From UBA9676 sp036522155 (lineage in GTDB: Bacteria > Actinomycetota > Actinomycetes > Streptosporangiales > Streptosporangiaceae): a DNA stretch of 15,751 nt. Position 1 is the first letter of the stretch. Every line of letters starts with the position of its first letter. The position numbers were made by a program, and so were the translations under genes. Shown here piece after piece: positions 1 to 7,075 of this stretch. A model generated the notes under the pieces. The model worked only from the letters and a program-made list of their open reading frames with translations. It made no database searches and had not been told where the DNA came from. The stretch covers positions 1 through 15,751 of the forward strand of contig DATDGI010000292.1 in the NCBI GenBank assembly GCA_036522155.1, in the 5' to 3' direction.

Positions 1-1596
1 GCCATCTCGGTGGCGGTGGTCGCGGTCCGCGCCCTCAGCGTCGGGCGCGGGGTGTTCCGCTATGCCGAGCGCCTGTCATCTCACGACGTGGCCTTCCGGG
101 TGCTCGCCGATATCCGGGTGGCGATCTACCGGCGGCTGGAGCGGCTGGCCCCGGCGGGGCTGGCCGCCTTCCGGTCCGGCGACCTGCTCGCCCGTCTGAT
201 CAGTGACGTGGACGCGACCCAGGACCTGTTCGTCCGCGGGGCCGGCCCGCTGGCCGCGGCGGCGCTGGTCGGCGGCGGCGCGGTGGCCGCCTGCCTGCTG
301 ATCCTCGCGCCCGCGGCCGCGGTCCTGGCGGCCGGGCTGCTGGTGGCCGGGGCGGCCGTGCCCGCGCTGGCCGTGGCGGTGTCCCGCCGGGAGGCGCGGC
401 TCACCGCACCGGCCCGTGGCGAGCTGAGCGCGGCCCTCACCGACGTGCTCTCCGGGGCCGCCGACCTCCAGGCGTTCGGCGCCCAGGACGGCGCACTGCG
501 CGCGCTGGCCGCCGCTGATACCCGGCTGACCGCACTGGCCAGGCGATCCGCGACGGCGGCCAGCCTCGGCGGTGGGCTGATGACGGCCGTGTCCGGCCTG
601 ACCTTGTGGGCCGTGCTGGTCCTGGGGGTAGCGGCGGTGTCGGCCGGGACACTCACCCGGGTGCCGCTGGCGGTGCTGGCGCTCACCGCGCTGGCCGCCT
701 TCGAGGCCGTCACCGCCCTGCCCGCGGCCGCGCTGCACCTGTCCGCGGTGCGGGCTTCGGCCCGCCGGATCGGCACGGTCATGGACGCGCCGGATCCGGT
801 GACCGAGCCTGCGCGGCCGCGGCCGGTGCCAGCCGGCCCGGTCCCGGTCAGGCTGCGCGGCGTGCAGGTCAGGTATGACCCGGACGGGCCACTCGCGCTC
901 GACGGGCTTGACCTCGACCTCAGCCCCGGGCGCCGGGTCGGGCTCATCGGCCCGAGCGGCGCGGGCAAGTCCACGGTGGCGGCCGTGCTGCTGCGTTTCC
1001 GCGACCCGGCCGGTGGCCACGTCACCCTGGGTGATCATCCCCTCGGCAGCTACCGCGACGACGAGGTGCGCCAGGTCATCGGCGGATGCCTGGCCGACGC
1101 CCACATCTTCGACGCCACGATCGCCGGCAACCTCCGGCTGGCCCGGCCGGGCGCGACAGCCGCGGAACTGGCCGCGGCCGCGGACCGGGCCCGGCTGCTG
1201 CCCTGGATCCGGTCCCTGCCGGAGGGCTGGGACACCCGGGTCGGCCCGCGCGGGGCGGCGATGTCCGGCGGTGAGCGCCAGCGGCTGGCGCTGGCCCGGG
1301 CCCTGCTCGCCGACCCGGCCGTGCTGATCCTGGACGAGCCGACCGCCCATCTCGACCCGGAGACCCGCGCCGCGCTGACCGCCGATCTGCTCGCGCTCAC
1401 GCAGGGCCGGGCCACCCTGCTCATCACCCACGAGCTTGACGGCCTCGACCAGCTCGACGAGATCATCGTGCTGGACCGGGGCCGGGTCGTGCAGCGCGGC
1501 ACCCACGAGCAGCTCATCCGCACCGATGGCCGCTACCGCCAGTTGCACGCGGCCCGGCAGGGCGATCCGCAGGACGCGGCCGCGGGGAGCGGCTGA
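1..1596 (+). CDS. cydC: Thiol reductant ABC exporter subunit CydC (5' partial)
   Basis: The reading frame is open from base 1, so the gene begins upstream; 531 codons remain of a family usually near 570-590. CydC pairs with CydD in the inner membrane to form a heterodimeric ABC exporter of glutathione/cysteine-type thiols, needed to assemble cytochrome bd oxidase. The visible N-terminal part carries the conserved stretch GRGVFRYAERL followed by SHD, typical of CydC, and then the hydrophobic helices of the ABC membrane domain. The nucleotide-binding domain shows Walker A GPSGAGKST (949-975), signature MSGGE (from 1261), Walker B with LILDEPT (about 1327-1347) and the H-loop His in LLITHE (codon 1429). 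The usual Q-loop Gln appears to be Ala (codon 1093). cydABD probably lie just upstream, outside the window. The gene converges on the minus-strand membrane protein gene with a nine-base gap. Confidence 0.93.
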   Translation, partial: AISVAVVAVRALSVGRGVFRYAERLSSHDVAFRVLADIRVAIYRRLERLAPAGLAAFRSGDLLARLISDVDATQDLFVRGAGPLAAAALVGGGAVAACLLILAPAAAVLAAGLLVAGAAVPALAVAVSRREARLTAPARGELSAALTDVLSGAADLQAFGAQDGALRALAAADTRLTALARRSATAASLGGGLMTAVSGLTLWAVLVLGVAAVSAGTLTRVPLAVLALTALAAFEAVTALPAAALHLSAVRASARRIGTVMDAPDPVTEPARPRPVPAGPVPVRLRGVQVRYDPDGPLALDGLDLDLSPGRRVGLIGPSGAGKSTVAAVLLRFRDPAGGHVTLGDHPLGSYRDDEVRQVIGGCLADAHIFDATIAGNLRLARPGATAAELAAAADRARLLPWIRSLPEGWDTRVGPRGAAMSGGERQRLALARALLADPAVLILDEPTAHLDPETRAALTADLLALTQGRATLLITHELDGLDQLDEIIVLDRGRVVQRGTHEQLIRTDGRYRQLHAARQGDPQDAAAGSG

Positions 1597-1605
1597 CGGC
1601 GGGCC

Positions 1606-2310
1606 TCAGATCCGGGGCAGGGTCGCCACCGCCACCGTGGCGTAGGCGGCCAGCGCCAGGGCCACCGTCGTGGTCGCGACCCGGACCTCGCGGATCTTGA
1701 ACCGCTGCGCCACCGCCACGACGAACAGCACCGTCGCGAACAGCACGGTGTCCCGCAGGTACCGCTCGGCGTTGTCGCGCGCGGCGGTGCCCTGGTCGAA
1801 GGTGGCCGCGGCGAGCGCGTTCAGCTTGGCCGCCATCACCAGGTCCGGGTTGCGGTAGTTCGGCATGTACCCGGGGCCGGCGGGCGCGGCCGGGCTGGTG
1901 AAGGGGTTGGTCTTCAGCCAGGAGTAGAACGCCACCCGGTAATCGGGCGTGAACCGGCGGATGTAGAGCGCCTCCAGCTTGCTGTCGCCCGCGGACCAGG
2001 CCTGCAGGTAGGCGGTGAACATCGCGGCGTCGGCCGCGAGTTTCTGCCCGCCGACGGTGGAAGCCGCGTCGGCCTTGAACCGGTCGGCGGTCGCGTGCCC
2101 GTACAGCACCGACTGCTGGCCGTCCCACCGGGCGGCCTGGTAGCCGCTCCACGCGGTGGCGACAGCGACGATGGCCAGCACGGCGACCTCGACGATCTCG
2201 ACGATGATCTCCCAGCGCCGCTTGCGCTTGGAGACCTCGCTGCCCTTCCCCTCGCCCTCGCCCGGCTCGGTCAGCTTGTGGGAGATCTCGACGTTCATGT
2301 CTTCCGGCAT
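1606..2310 (-). CDS. Membrane protein of unknown function, 234 aa
   Basis: I do not recognise a named function; the layout resembles DUF4337-like bacterial proteins, but that is only an impression. The 234-residue product has a charged cytoplasmic head (residues 1-33, rich in Glu and Lys/Arg), a transmembrane helix near 36-56, a soluble middle region near 57-185 with many aromatic residues, and two closely spaced helices near 187-202 and 209-231. The start at 2310 (MPEDMNVEIS) is preferred because GGAGGGG lies about four bases upstream; an in-frame ATG 18 codons further upstream has no comparable site and adds an implausible Arg-rich leader. It is convergent with cydC and divergent from the ATP-binding protein gene. 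Two GGTTCAC copies 30 bases apart lie upstream (2358 and 2388). Confidence 0.8.
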   Translation of the reverse strand: MPEDMNVEISHKLTEPGEGEGKGSEVSKRKRRWEIIVEIVEVAVLAIVAVATAWSGYQAARWDGQQSVLYGHATADRFKADAASTVGGQKLAADAAMFTAYLQAWSAGDSKLEALYIRRFTPDYRVAFYSWLKTNPFTSPAAPAGPGYMPNYRNPDLVMAAKLNALAAATFDQGTAARDNAERYLRDTVLFATVLFVVAVAQRFKIREVRVATTTVALALAAYATVAVATLPRI

Positions 2311-2444
2311 CGCCCCTCCATCGGCTGCGCGGCACTGGCGATGCCGCCGGGCGCCCTGGTTCACGCTGCCTCACCGGCGGCGGGACCGGTTCACCCGGAG
2401 CAGGTGAGCCGAACCGCGGCCCCCGGGCGCGCCTATCCGCCCAG

Positions 2445-2545
2445 CTAGCAGGCAATGCTCAGGAAATGCTGAATGAATCAGCAGCTTTTCATCAGCAACT
2501 CATCAGTTACTAACTAGTAATCTCTGAGCTTTCGCTCAGCTGGGT
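2445..2545. promoter_or_regulatory. AT-rich regulatory patch with phased hexamer repeats and inverted repeats
   Basis: The 397 bases between the two divergent genes (2311-2707) contain no convincing gene. About 2445-2525 is strikingly AT-rich against the surroundings. TGCTCA begins at 2456 and TGCTGA at 2467; the inverse form TCAGCA begins at 2478 and 2492, with a related TCAGTT at 2503. Start spacings are 11, 11, 14 and 11. TGCTGA (2467-2472) and TCAGCA (2478-2483) form a perfect 6-base inverted repeat with a 5-base spacer. AGTTA-C-TAACT (2505-2515) and TTACT-AACT-AGTAA (2507-2520) are further palindromes, and CTGAGC-TTTC-GCTCAG (2524-2539) can form a hairpin. This is best read as a promoter/operator region between divergent genes. 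No -35/-10 pair could be assigned with confidence. Confidence 0.5.
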
Positions 2546-2707
2546 CACCGATTCTCGAAAGGCGACCAAAGCGGAGGAACGCCCGCCACGAGGGAGAGGC
2601 CGGTGGGCGCCAGCCGGATGCGCCGCCCGCTGGCCAGGCCAGCGTGCCGCCCCGGATCCGCGTCAGCGCGGGGGCCCGGCGGACTACGACATCGAGGCGA
2701 TCAGGCA

Positions 2708-3154
2708 ATGGGGCACGATTCCGGGGACGTCCAGCTGCCCGCTGGCCGAACGGGTGAACCGGGCTGGAGCAGGCAGCTGCCGCTGCCGCCATCCGGGCAT
2801 GCGGCGGGGCTGGCCCGGCAGGCGGCGCGCGACGCGCTGGCCGCGTGGCGCCTGGAGGCAGTGTCGGAGACCGCCGTGCTGCTCGTCTCCGAACTGGTCA
2901 CCAATGCCATCCGGCATGCCAGGACCGGCGGGTCCGCGATCGTGCTGACGCTGGAAACCGCAGGCGGCTGGCTGCGGATCGAAGTCCATGACGGCGATCC
3001 GGGCGGGCCGGTACCGCGCCCGCTGGCCGGGCTCGAAGAATCTGGCTTCGGGCTGGTACTGGTCGATGCCATGGCGGACAAGTGGGGAGTCCGGCAGACG
3101 GCCAGCGGCAAGGCGGTCTGGGTCGAGCTCGACACGCAGCCGGGACTTGGCTGA
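2708..3154 (+). CDS. RsbW/SpoIIAB-like ATP-binding protein (HATPase_c_2 family)
   Basis: A 148-residue single-domain GHKL ATPase. Proteins of this type in actinomycetes act as anti-sigma factors or serine kinases of anti-sigma antagonists, in the cytoplasm. The N-box is visible as ELVTNAIRHA (Glu62, Asn66), the G1 region as VHDGDPGGP (Asp95, Gly96) and the G2 region as ESGFGLVLVDAMADKWGV (about 111-128), so the ATP site looks complete. Start choice is uncertain: the ATG at 2708 has GAGG about ten bases upstream, while a GTG at 2603 has a strong GAGGGAGAG and would add 35 residues rich in Arg, Pro and Gly that look untranslated. No anti-anti-sigma (STAS) or sigma gene is seen nearby. It is followed 152 bases later by glutamate decarboxylase on the same strand. 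Its partner sigma factor is unknown. Confidence 0.85.
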   Translation: MGHDSGDVQLPAGRTGEPGWSRQLPLPPSGHAAGLARQAARDALAAWRLEAVSETAVLLVSELVTNAIRHARTGGSAIVLTLETAGGWLRIEVHDGDPGGPVPRPLAGLEESGFGLVLVDAMADKWGVRQTASGKAVWVELDTQPGLG

Positions 3155-3158
3155 ACCA

Positions 3159-3198
3159 CCCCTGACGGGGGATGCTGGCCACGGCCACGCCGGCCAGC
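3159..3198 (+). terminator. Possible terminator hairpins after the ATP-binding protein gene
   Basis: Just after the stop codon, CCCC-TGAC-GGGG (3159-3170) is followed by GCTGGCC (3174-3180) and its exact complement GGCCAGC (3192-3198) around an 11-base loop. There is no T-tract, which is usual for actinomycete terminators. In DNA this GC-rich, short stems also arise by chance, so the call is moderate to weak. The remainder of the gap up to the gad start shows no clear promoter hexamers. Confidence 0.35.
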
Positions 3199-3306
3199 GT
3201 GGACACCTGTCGGCCCATGCCGCGCGCCCGGCTGCGGCTCCGGCGGCTGCCCGGCTGGCCGTCGGCGCGGGCCGTGACCCAGCAGGCGACAGCAGGGATG
3301 GGGACT

Positions 3307-4707
3307 ATGCCGTTGCATGAGCGTGACACCGTCCGTGAGCACGAAGCGGAGTGCGTGTTCGTCGGCCGCGACCTGACCAGGCCGGTCCCGAAGTACAAGT
3401 TCCCCCACGACGGCACGCTGCCGCGGGAGGCATTCCAGGTGGTGTCGGACGAGATCATGCTCGACGGCAACGCCCGGCAGAACCTGGCCACGTTCTGCCA
3501 GACCTGGGCCGAGCCGGAACTGCTGCAGCTGATGGCGCTGTCGGTCAACAAGAACCTGATCGACAAGGACGAGTACCCGCAGACCGCCGAGATCGAGCGG
3601 CGGTGCGTGCACATGCTGGCCGACCTCTGGCACGCGCCCGACTCGGCCAACACCGCGGGTGTCTCCGCCATCGGCTCATCCGAGGCATGCATGCTGGCCG
3701 GCATGGCGGCCAAGTGGCGGTGGCGCGCCAGGCGGCGGGCCGAAGGCAAGCCCACCGACAACCCGAACATGGTGTGCGGGCCGGTCCAGGTGGTCTGGCA
3801 CAAGTTCGCCCGCTACTGGGACATCGAGATGCGCGAGGTCCCGATGGAGCATGGCCGCTACGCCATGGACCCGGCCACGATGCTGGAGCGGGTCGACGAG
3901 AACACGATCATGGTTGTGCCGACCTTCGGCGTCACCTACACCGGCGCCTACGAGCAGGTAGCGGAGATGGCCAGCGCCCTGGACCAGTTGCAGGCCAGCA
4001 CCGGCCTGGACATCGGCATCCACGTGGACGGGGCCAGCGGAGCGTTCCTGGCCCCGTTCTGCGCGCCCGACGTGGTCTTCGACTTCCGGCTGCCCCGGGT
4101 CAAGTCGATCAGCACCTCCGGGCATAAGTTCGGGCTCGCCCCGCTCGGCGTGGGCTGGGTCATCTGGCGTGACCGCGCCGAACTCCCCGACGACCTGGTG
4201 TTCCACGTCAACTACCTGGGCGGGGACATGCCGGTGTTCCAGATCAACTTCTCCCGCCCGGCCGGGCAGATCATCGCCCAGTACTACAACTTCCTGCGGC
4301 TGGGGTTCGACGGCTACCGGCGTATCCACCAGGCCTCCTACGAGATCGGCCAGTACCTCGCGGCCGAGATCGTCAAGCTGGGCCCGTTCGAGCTGCTCTG
4401 TGACAGCACCCCGGCCACCGGTATTCCCACCGTCACCTGGCGGATCGCCGAGGGCGAGAATCCCGGCTACACCCTGTTCGACCTGGCCGACCGGCTGCGC
4501 ACCTTCGGCTGGCAGGTGCCCGCCTACACCCTCACCGGCAGCGCGTCGGACATAGCCGTCCAGCGCATCCTGGTCCGGCTGGGGGTGAGCCGGGACATGG
4601 CCTCCCTGCTGCTTGACGACTTCCGCACCTCGGTCGCCCACTTCCGCCGGCACCCTGTCACCGTGTCCATGTCCAAGCAGGAGTCGGGCGGATTCAGCCA
4701 CCTGTGA
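3307..4707 (+). CDS. gadB: Glutamate decarboxylase (PLP-dependent)
   Basis: Converts L-glutamate to GABA and CO2, consuming a cytoplasmic proton; in bacteria this supports acid resistance or GABA metabolism. With the ATG at 3307 the product has 466 residues, the same length as E. coli GadB, and it is collinear with it throughout: DGNARQNLATFCQTW, ADLWHAP, IGSSEACMLAGMAAKWRW, VCGPVQVVWHKFARYWD, PTFGVTYTG. The PLP Lys is in SGHKFG (Lys274, codon 4126) and the pyridine-N Asp in HVDGASG (Asp241). The tail ends FSHL with His465 next to last, as in the pH-gating tail of E. coli GadB. AGGG lies nine bases before the chosen start, and the MPLH opening fits actinobacterial homologues as I remember them. 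An ATG at 3298 is the alternative; starting at 3172 would add a non-homologous leader. No GadC antiporter is in the window. Confidence 0.96.
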   Translation: MPLHERDTVREHEAECVFVGRDLTRPVPKYKFPHDGTLPREAFQVVSDEIMLDGNARQNLATFCQTWAEPELLQLMALSVNKNLIDKDEYPQTAEIERRCVHMLADLWHAPDSANTAGVSAIGSSEACMLAGMAAKWRWRARRRAEGKPTDNPNMVCGPVQVVWHKFARYWDIEMREVPMEHGRYAMDPATMLERVDENTIMVVPTFGVTYTGAYEQVAEMASALDQLQASTGLDIGIHVDGASGAFLAPFCAPDVVFDFRLPRVKSISTSGHKFGLAPLGVGWVIWRDRAELPDDLVFHVNYLGGDMPVFQINFSRPAGQIIAQYYNFLRLGFDGYRRIHQASYEIGQYLAAEIVKLGPFELLCDSTPATGIPTVTWRIAEGENPGYTLFDLADRLRTFGWQVPAYTLTGSASDIAVQRILVRLGVSRDMASLLLDDFRTSVAHFRRHPVTVSMSKQESGGFSHL

Positions 4708-4753
4708 ATCCCGGCTAGCGGAGGTCAACGCGCGTCCCGGCGCCGCGCCCCGG

Positions 4754-4759
4754 TAGGGT
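4754..4759 (+). promoter_or_regulatory. Possible -10 element (TAGGGT) before the DUF574 methyltransferase
   Basis: TAGGGT fits the actinomycete housekeeping -10 pattern TAnnnT and would start transcription roughly 35 bases before the ATG at 4802. No good -35 hexamer sits 16-18 bases upstream, so this rests on the -10 alone. It would give the methyltransferase and downstream membrane genes their own promoter, independent of gadB. Confidence 0.33.
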
Positions 4760-4801
4760 GACCGTAAACGGCGGGCGGGGCCCGGGCGAAAGGCGGAGCC
4801 A

Positions 4802-5632
4802 ATGGCAGATGAAATGCCAGGGCGTGCGGATTCCGCGCCGCCGGACGCGCCGGTCCCGTTCGACACCACCGTGGCCCATGTCGCCCGGGTCTACGACTAC
4901 TGGCTGGGCGGGAAGGACAATTTCGCCGCCGACCGGGCCGCGGGCGACCAGGCCATCAGCGCTTTCCCTGCGATCCCGCAGTCCGCGCGGGCCAACCGCG
5001 CATTCCAGCGGCGGGTGGTGCGGTTCCTGGCCGAGGAGGCGGGCATACGCCAGTTCCTCGACATCGGCACCGGCATCCCGACGGTGAACCACACCCACCA
5101 GGTGGCCCAGTCGGTGGCGCCGGAATCACGCGTCGTGTATGTCGACAACGACCCGGTCGTGCTCGTGCACGCCCGCGCCCTGCTGGACAGCCACCCGGAG
5201 GGCGCCACCGACTACATCGATGCCGACCTGCGGGATCCGGACAAGATCCTGGCCGGGGCGTCCCGGCTGCTCGACTTCAGCCAGCCGGTGGCGGTCATGC
5301 TGATGGCGATCCTGCAGCACATCGACGACGAGCGGGGCCCGCAGGCGGTCGTGGCCAAGCTGATGGGCGCCATGTCATCCGGCAGTTACCTCGCCCTTTC
5401 CCACCCGGCCAGCGACATCAACGCCGAGGGCATGGCCAAAATGGCGGTCGTGCTCAACAAGATGATGGCCGAAAAGGTCACCTTCCGTGACCGGGAGGGC
5501 GTGGCCCCCCTGTTCACCGGGCTGGAACTGGTGCAGCCGGGGTTGGTGCAGGCCTCGAAGTGGCGGCCCACCAGCGAGGCCGAGGCCGCCAGCCCGGCCG
5601 CCCTATGGGCCGGAGTGGCCCGCAAGCCCTGA
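4802..5632 (+). CDS. DUF574-type SAM-dependent methyltransferase
   Basis: A 276-residue protein of the actinobacterial S-adenosylmethionine methyltransferase family DUF574 (Methyltransf_19); substrates of the family are largely unknown. The family hallmark ARVYDYWLGGKDNFAADR is at residues 28-45. Motif I is FLDIGTG (85-91), followed by the family's TVNHTHQVAQ; the SAM ribose-binding region is VVYVDNDPVV (111-120), then DADLRDP; a later strand carries VAVMLMAILQHI. The length is normal for the family. AGGCGGAG lies about four bases before the ATG. It follows gadB by 94 bases and precedes the DUF1206 gene by 38 bases. The acceptor molecule cannot be told from sequence, and genes of this family are highly duplicated in actinomycetes, so proximity to gadB need not be functional. 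Confidence 0.92.
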   Translation: MADEMPGRADSAPPDAPVPFDTTVAHVARVYDYWLGGKDNFAADRAAGDQAISAFPAIPQSARANRAFQRRVVRFLAEEAGIRQFLDIGTGIPTVNHTHQVAQSVAPESRVVYVDNDPVVLVHARALLDSHPEGATDYIDADLRDPDKILAGASRLLDFSQPVAVMLMAILQHIDDERGPQAVVAKLMGAMSSGSYLALSHPASDINAEGMAKMAVVLNKMMAEKVTFRDREGVAPLFTGLELVQPGLVQASKWRPTSEAEAASPAALWAGVARKP

Positions 5633-5659
5633 CCCAGGTTTCGCCTCCCGCCTGGGAGG
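5633..5659 (+). promoter_or_regulatory. Two mutually exclusive stem-loops before the DUF1206 gene
   Basis: In the 38-base gap, CCCAGG (5633-5638) can pair with CCTGGG (5651-5656), while CCTCCC (5644-5649) can pair with GGGAGG (5654-5659). Both 6-base stems are perfect and they exclude each other. GGGAGG is also the strongest Shine-Dalgarno-like match before the ATG at 5671, although a weaker AGGGA (5661-5665) sits closer. The element could be a terminator for the methyltransferase, a translational switch, or a chance product of high GC. Confidence 0.3.
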
Positions 5660-5670
5660 TAGGGACCGGC

Positions 5671-6486
5671 ATGCGAACAACGCTTCCGGCCCGTACCACG
5701 GCCCGGCGGGCGGCGGGTAGCCCGGCCGCCCGCGCGCTGGCCCGGGCGGGCCTGACCGCACGCGGGGTCCTCTACCTCCTCATCGGATGGGTGGCGATCC
5801 TGGTCGCGCTCGGCCAGTCCCGTCACCAGGCCGACCAGCAGGGTGCGCTCCAGTTGCTGGCCAGCAAGCCGTTCGGGGTGTTCCTGCTGTGGCTGCTCGG
5901 CATCGGGTTCGCCGGCTACGCGCTGTGGCGGCTCAGCGAGGCCGCCTTCGGCGTGACCGGTGAGGGGAACGGCGCCGGCCCGCGGCTGAAGTCACTGGGC
6001 CGGGCGGTCATCTACGCGTTCTTCAGCTACCTCACCTTCAAGATCATCAATGGCAGTGCCGGGAACCAGGCCCGCCAGCAGGAGGACCTGACGGCCAAGG
6101 TCATGCGGCACCCGGGGGGCCAGTGGCTGATCGGTCTCATCGGCCTGGTCATCGTGATTGCCGGGGTGGTGCTGGCCATCGAGGGCCTGCGCCGCAAGTT
6201 CCTGCGGTTCCTGCAGACGTCGCGGATGAGCCCGCAGACCAGGCGGATCGTCGAGCGGCTGGGCGTGATCGGCACCGCCGCCCGGGGCGCGGTGTTCGCG
6301 CTCGCCGGGGTGCTGGTCGTGGAGGCGGCCGTCACCCACAAGCCGGGCAAGGCGGGCGGCATCGACAAGGCCCTGCTCACCCTGCGCGGCCAGCCGTTCG
6401 GCGAGTTCCTGCTGATCCTCGCCGCCCTCGGGCTGATCATCTTCGGCATCTACTGCCTGTGTGAGGCACGATGGCGGAAGGTGTGA
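5671..6486 (+). CDS. DUF1206 integral membrane protein, three tandem repeats
   Basis: A 271-residue membrane protein with the three-fold repeat architecture of DUF1206 proteins; no biochemical function is established for the family. Each repeat has two hydrophobic helices. Repeat 1 is about 25-95 (GLTARGVLYLLIGW, then ALQLLASKPFGVFLLWLLG), repeat 2 about 108-178 (GRAVIYAFFSYLTFKI, then WLIGLIGLVIVIAGVVL) and repeat 3 about 196-268 (GTAARGAVFALAGVLVVEA, then LRGQPFGEFLLILAALGL). Repeats 1 and 3 share the TARG/AARG and QPFG/KPFG landmarks; repeat 2 is the most diverged. The start at 5671 is preferred over upstream in-frame starts because GGGAGGTAGGGA precedes it and the upstream extension overlaps the end of the methyltransferase gene. 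The next gene follows 40 bases later on the same strand. Confidence 0.9.
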   Translation: MRTTLPARTTARRAAGSPAARALARAGLTARGVLYLLIGWVAILVALGQSRHQADQQGALQLLASKPFGVFLLWLLGIGFAGYALWRLSEAAFGVTGEGNGAGPRLKSLGRAVIYAFFSYLTFKIINGSAGNQARQQEDLTAKVMRHPGGQWLIGLIGLVIVIAGVVLAIEGLRRKFLRFLQTSRMSPQTRRIVERLGVIGTAARGAVFALAGVLVVEAAVTHKPGKAGGIDKALLTLRGQPFGEFLLILAALGLIIFGIYCLCEARWRKV

Positions 6487-6503
6487 CCGGCCTGCCGGGC
6501 CGG
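6487..6503 (+). terminator. Short GC hairpin after the DUF1206 gene
   Basis: CCGGCC (6487-6492) and GGCCGG (6498-6503) pair perfectly around TGCCG, starting immediately after the stop codon. There is no T-tract and the next gene starts 24 bases later, so it may only attenuate transcription or be fortuitous. Confidence 0.25.
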
Positions 6504-6526
6504 GCCTGACCAACCGAGGAGCCCAG

Positions 6527-7075
6527 GTGGACCCGCTGGGTGACGCCGCGGAGGTGGCCGGCAAGGCCGCGGAAGTGGCCGACGAGGCCGACGATCTGGT
6601 TCCGCCAGCCCGCGAGCCGGAGAACACGGTGCTGGTCGACAACGCGCAGAGCGTCCGATGGGCGGGCCCGGCTTTCGTCCTGTTCTCGCTGCTCCTGCTG
6701 CCCTGGACCATCTACCTGAGCTACACGCTCCCATCCCATCAGGTGTCCGCCGACTACGACATCGCCTGGGTCGGGTTCGACGTCATGCTGATGCTGGTGC
6801 TGGCCAGCACCGGCTACTTCGCCCTGCGGCGGTCCCGGTACCTGGCCCCGGCCGCGGCGGCCATGGCGACGCTGCTGGTGGTGGACGCCTGGTTCGACGT
6901 GGTGACCTCACCGCCGGGCCAGCGGATGCTGTCGATCGTGCTGGCCGTGCTCATCGAGCTGCCGCTGGCCGCCCTGTGTATCTGGCTCAGCTACCACAGT
7001 GAGCAGCTCGCCGAGCGGCGGATCGTCCTGCTGCTGCGCCGCGACCGCCGCGGCCGCGCCCGCCGGCCGCGCTAG
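6527..7075 (+). CDS. Four-helix membrane protein of unknown function, 182 aa
   Basis: Not recognised as a named family. The GTG start at 6527 is chosen because GAGGAG lies five bases upstream; the longer in-frame ATG at 6461 lies inside the DUF1206 gene. The product has an acidic, Ala-rich soluble N-terminus (residues 1-44), four predicted transmembrane helices (about 46-66, 78-100, 107-128, 136-156) and an Arg-rich cytoplasmic tail (165-182). Acidic and aromatic residues lie within or beside the helices (DYDIAWVGFD, VVDAWFDVV), which is compatible with a sensing or transport role but does not prove one. It is likely cotranscribed with the DUF1206 gene. Its stop codon overlaps that of the convergent cupin gene. 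Confidence 0.82.
   Translation: MDPLGDAAEVAGKAAEVADEADDLVPPAREPENTVLVDNAQSVRWAGPAFVLFSLLLLPWTIYLSYTLPSHQVSADYDIAWVGFDVMLMLVLASTGYFALRRSRYLAPAAAAMATLLVVDAWFDVVTSPPGQRMLSIVLAVLIELPLAALCIWLSYHSEQLAERRIVLLLRRDRRGRARRPR

Noticed and set aside
76..1548. 490-residue minus-strand open frame opposite cydC
   Set aside because: Low-complexity Gly/Arg/Gln-rich translation opposite a clearly homologous ABC protein; a typical GC-rich shadow.
2682..2760. Possible protein fragment in another frame (DYDIEAIRQWGTIPGTSS), faintly recalling a DNA-binding tail
   Set aside because: No start codon or ribosome binding site in that frame, and the frame continues into Cys/Arg-rich nonsense; too short to support a gene remnant.
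3172..3306. 45-residue N-terminal extension of GadB from the ATG at 3172
   Set aside because: The extension is Arg/Pro-rich, lies over a hairpin, has no homology to GadB and would exceed the family length.
5560..5670. Upstream start for the DUF1206 protein at 5560
   Set aside because: It overlaps the methyltransferase gene by 73 bases and encodes a non-hydrophobic leader; the ATG at 5671 has a good ribosome binding site.
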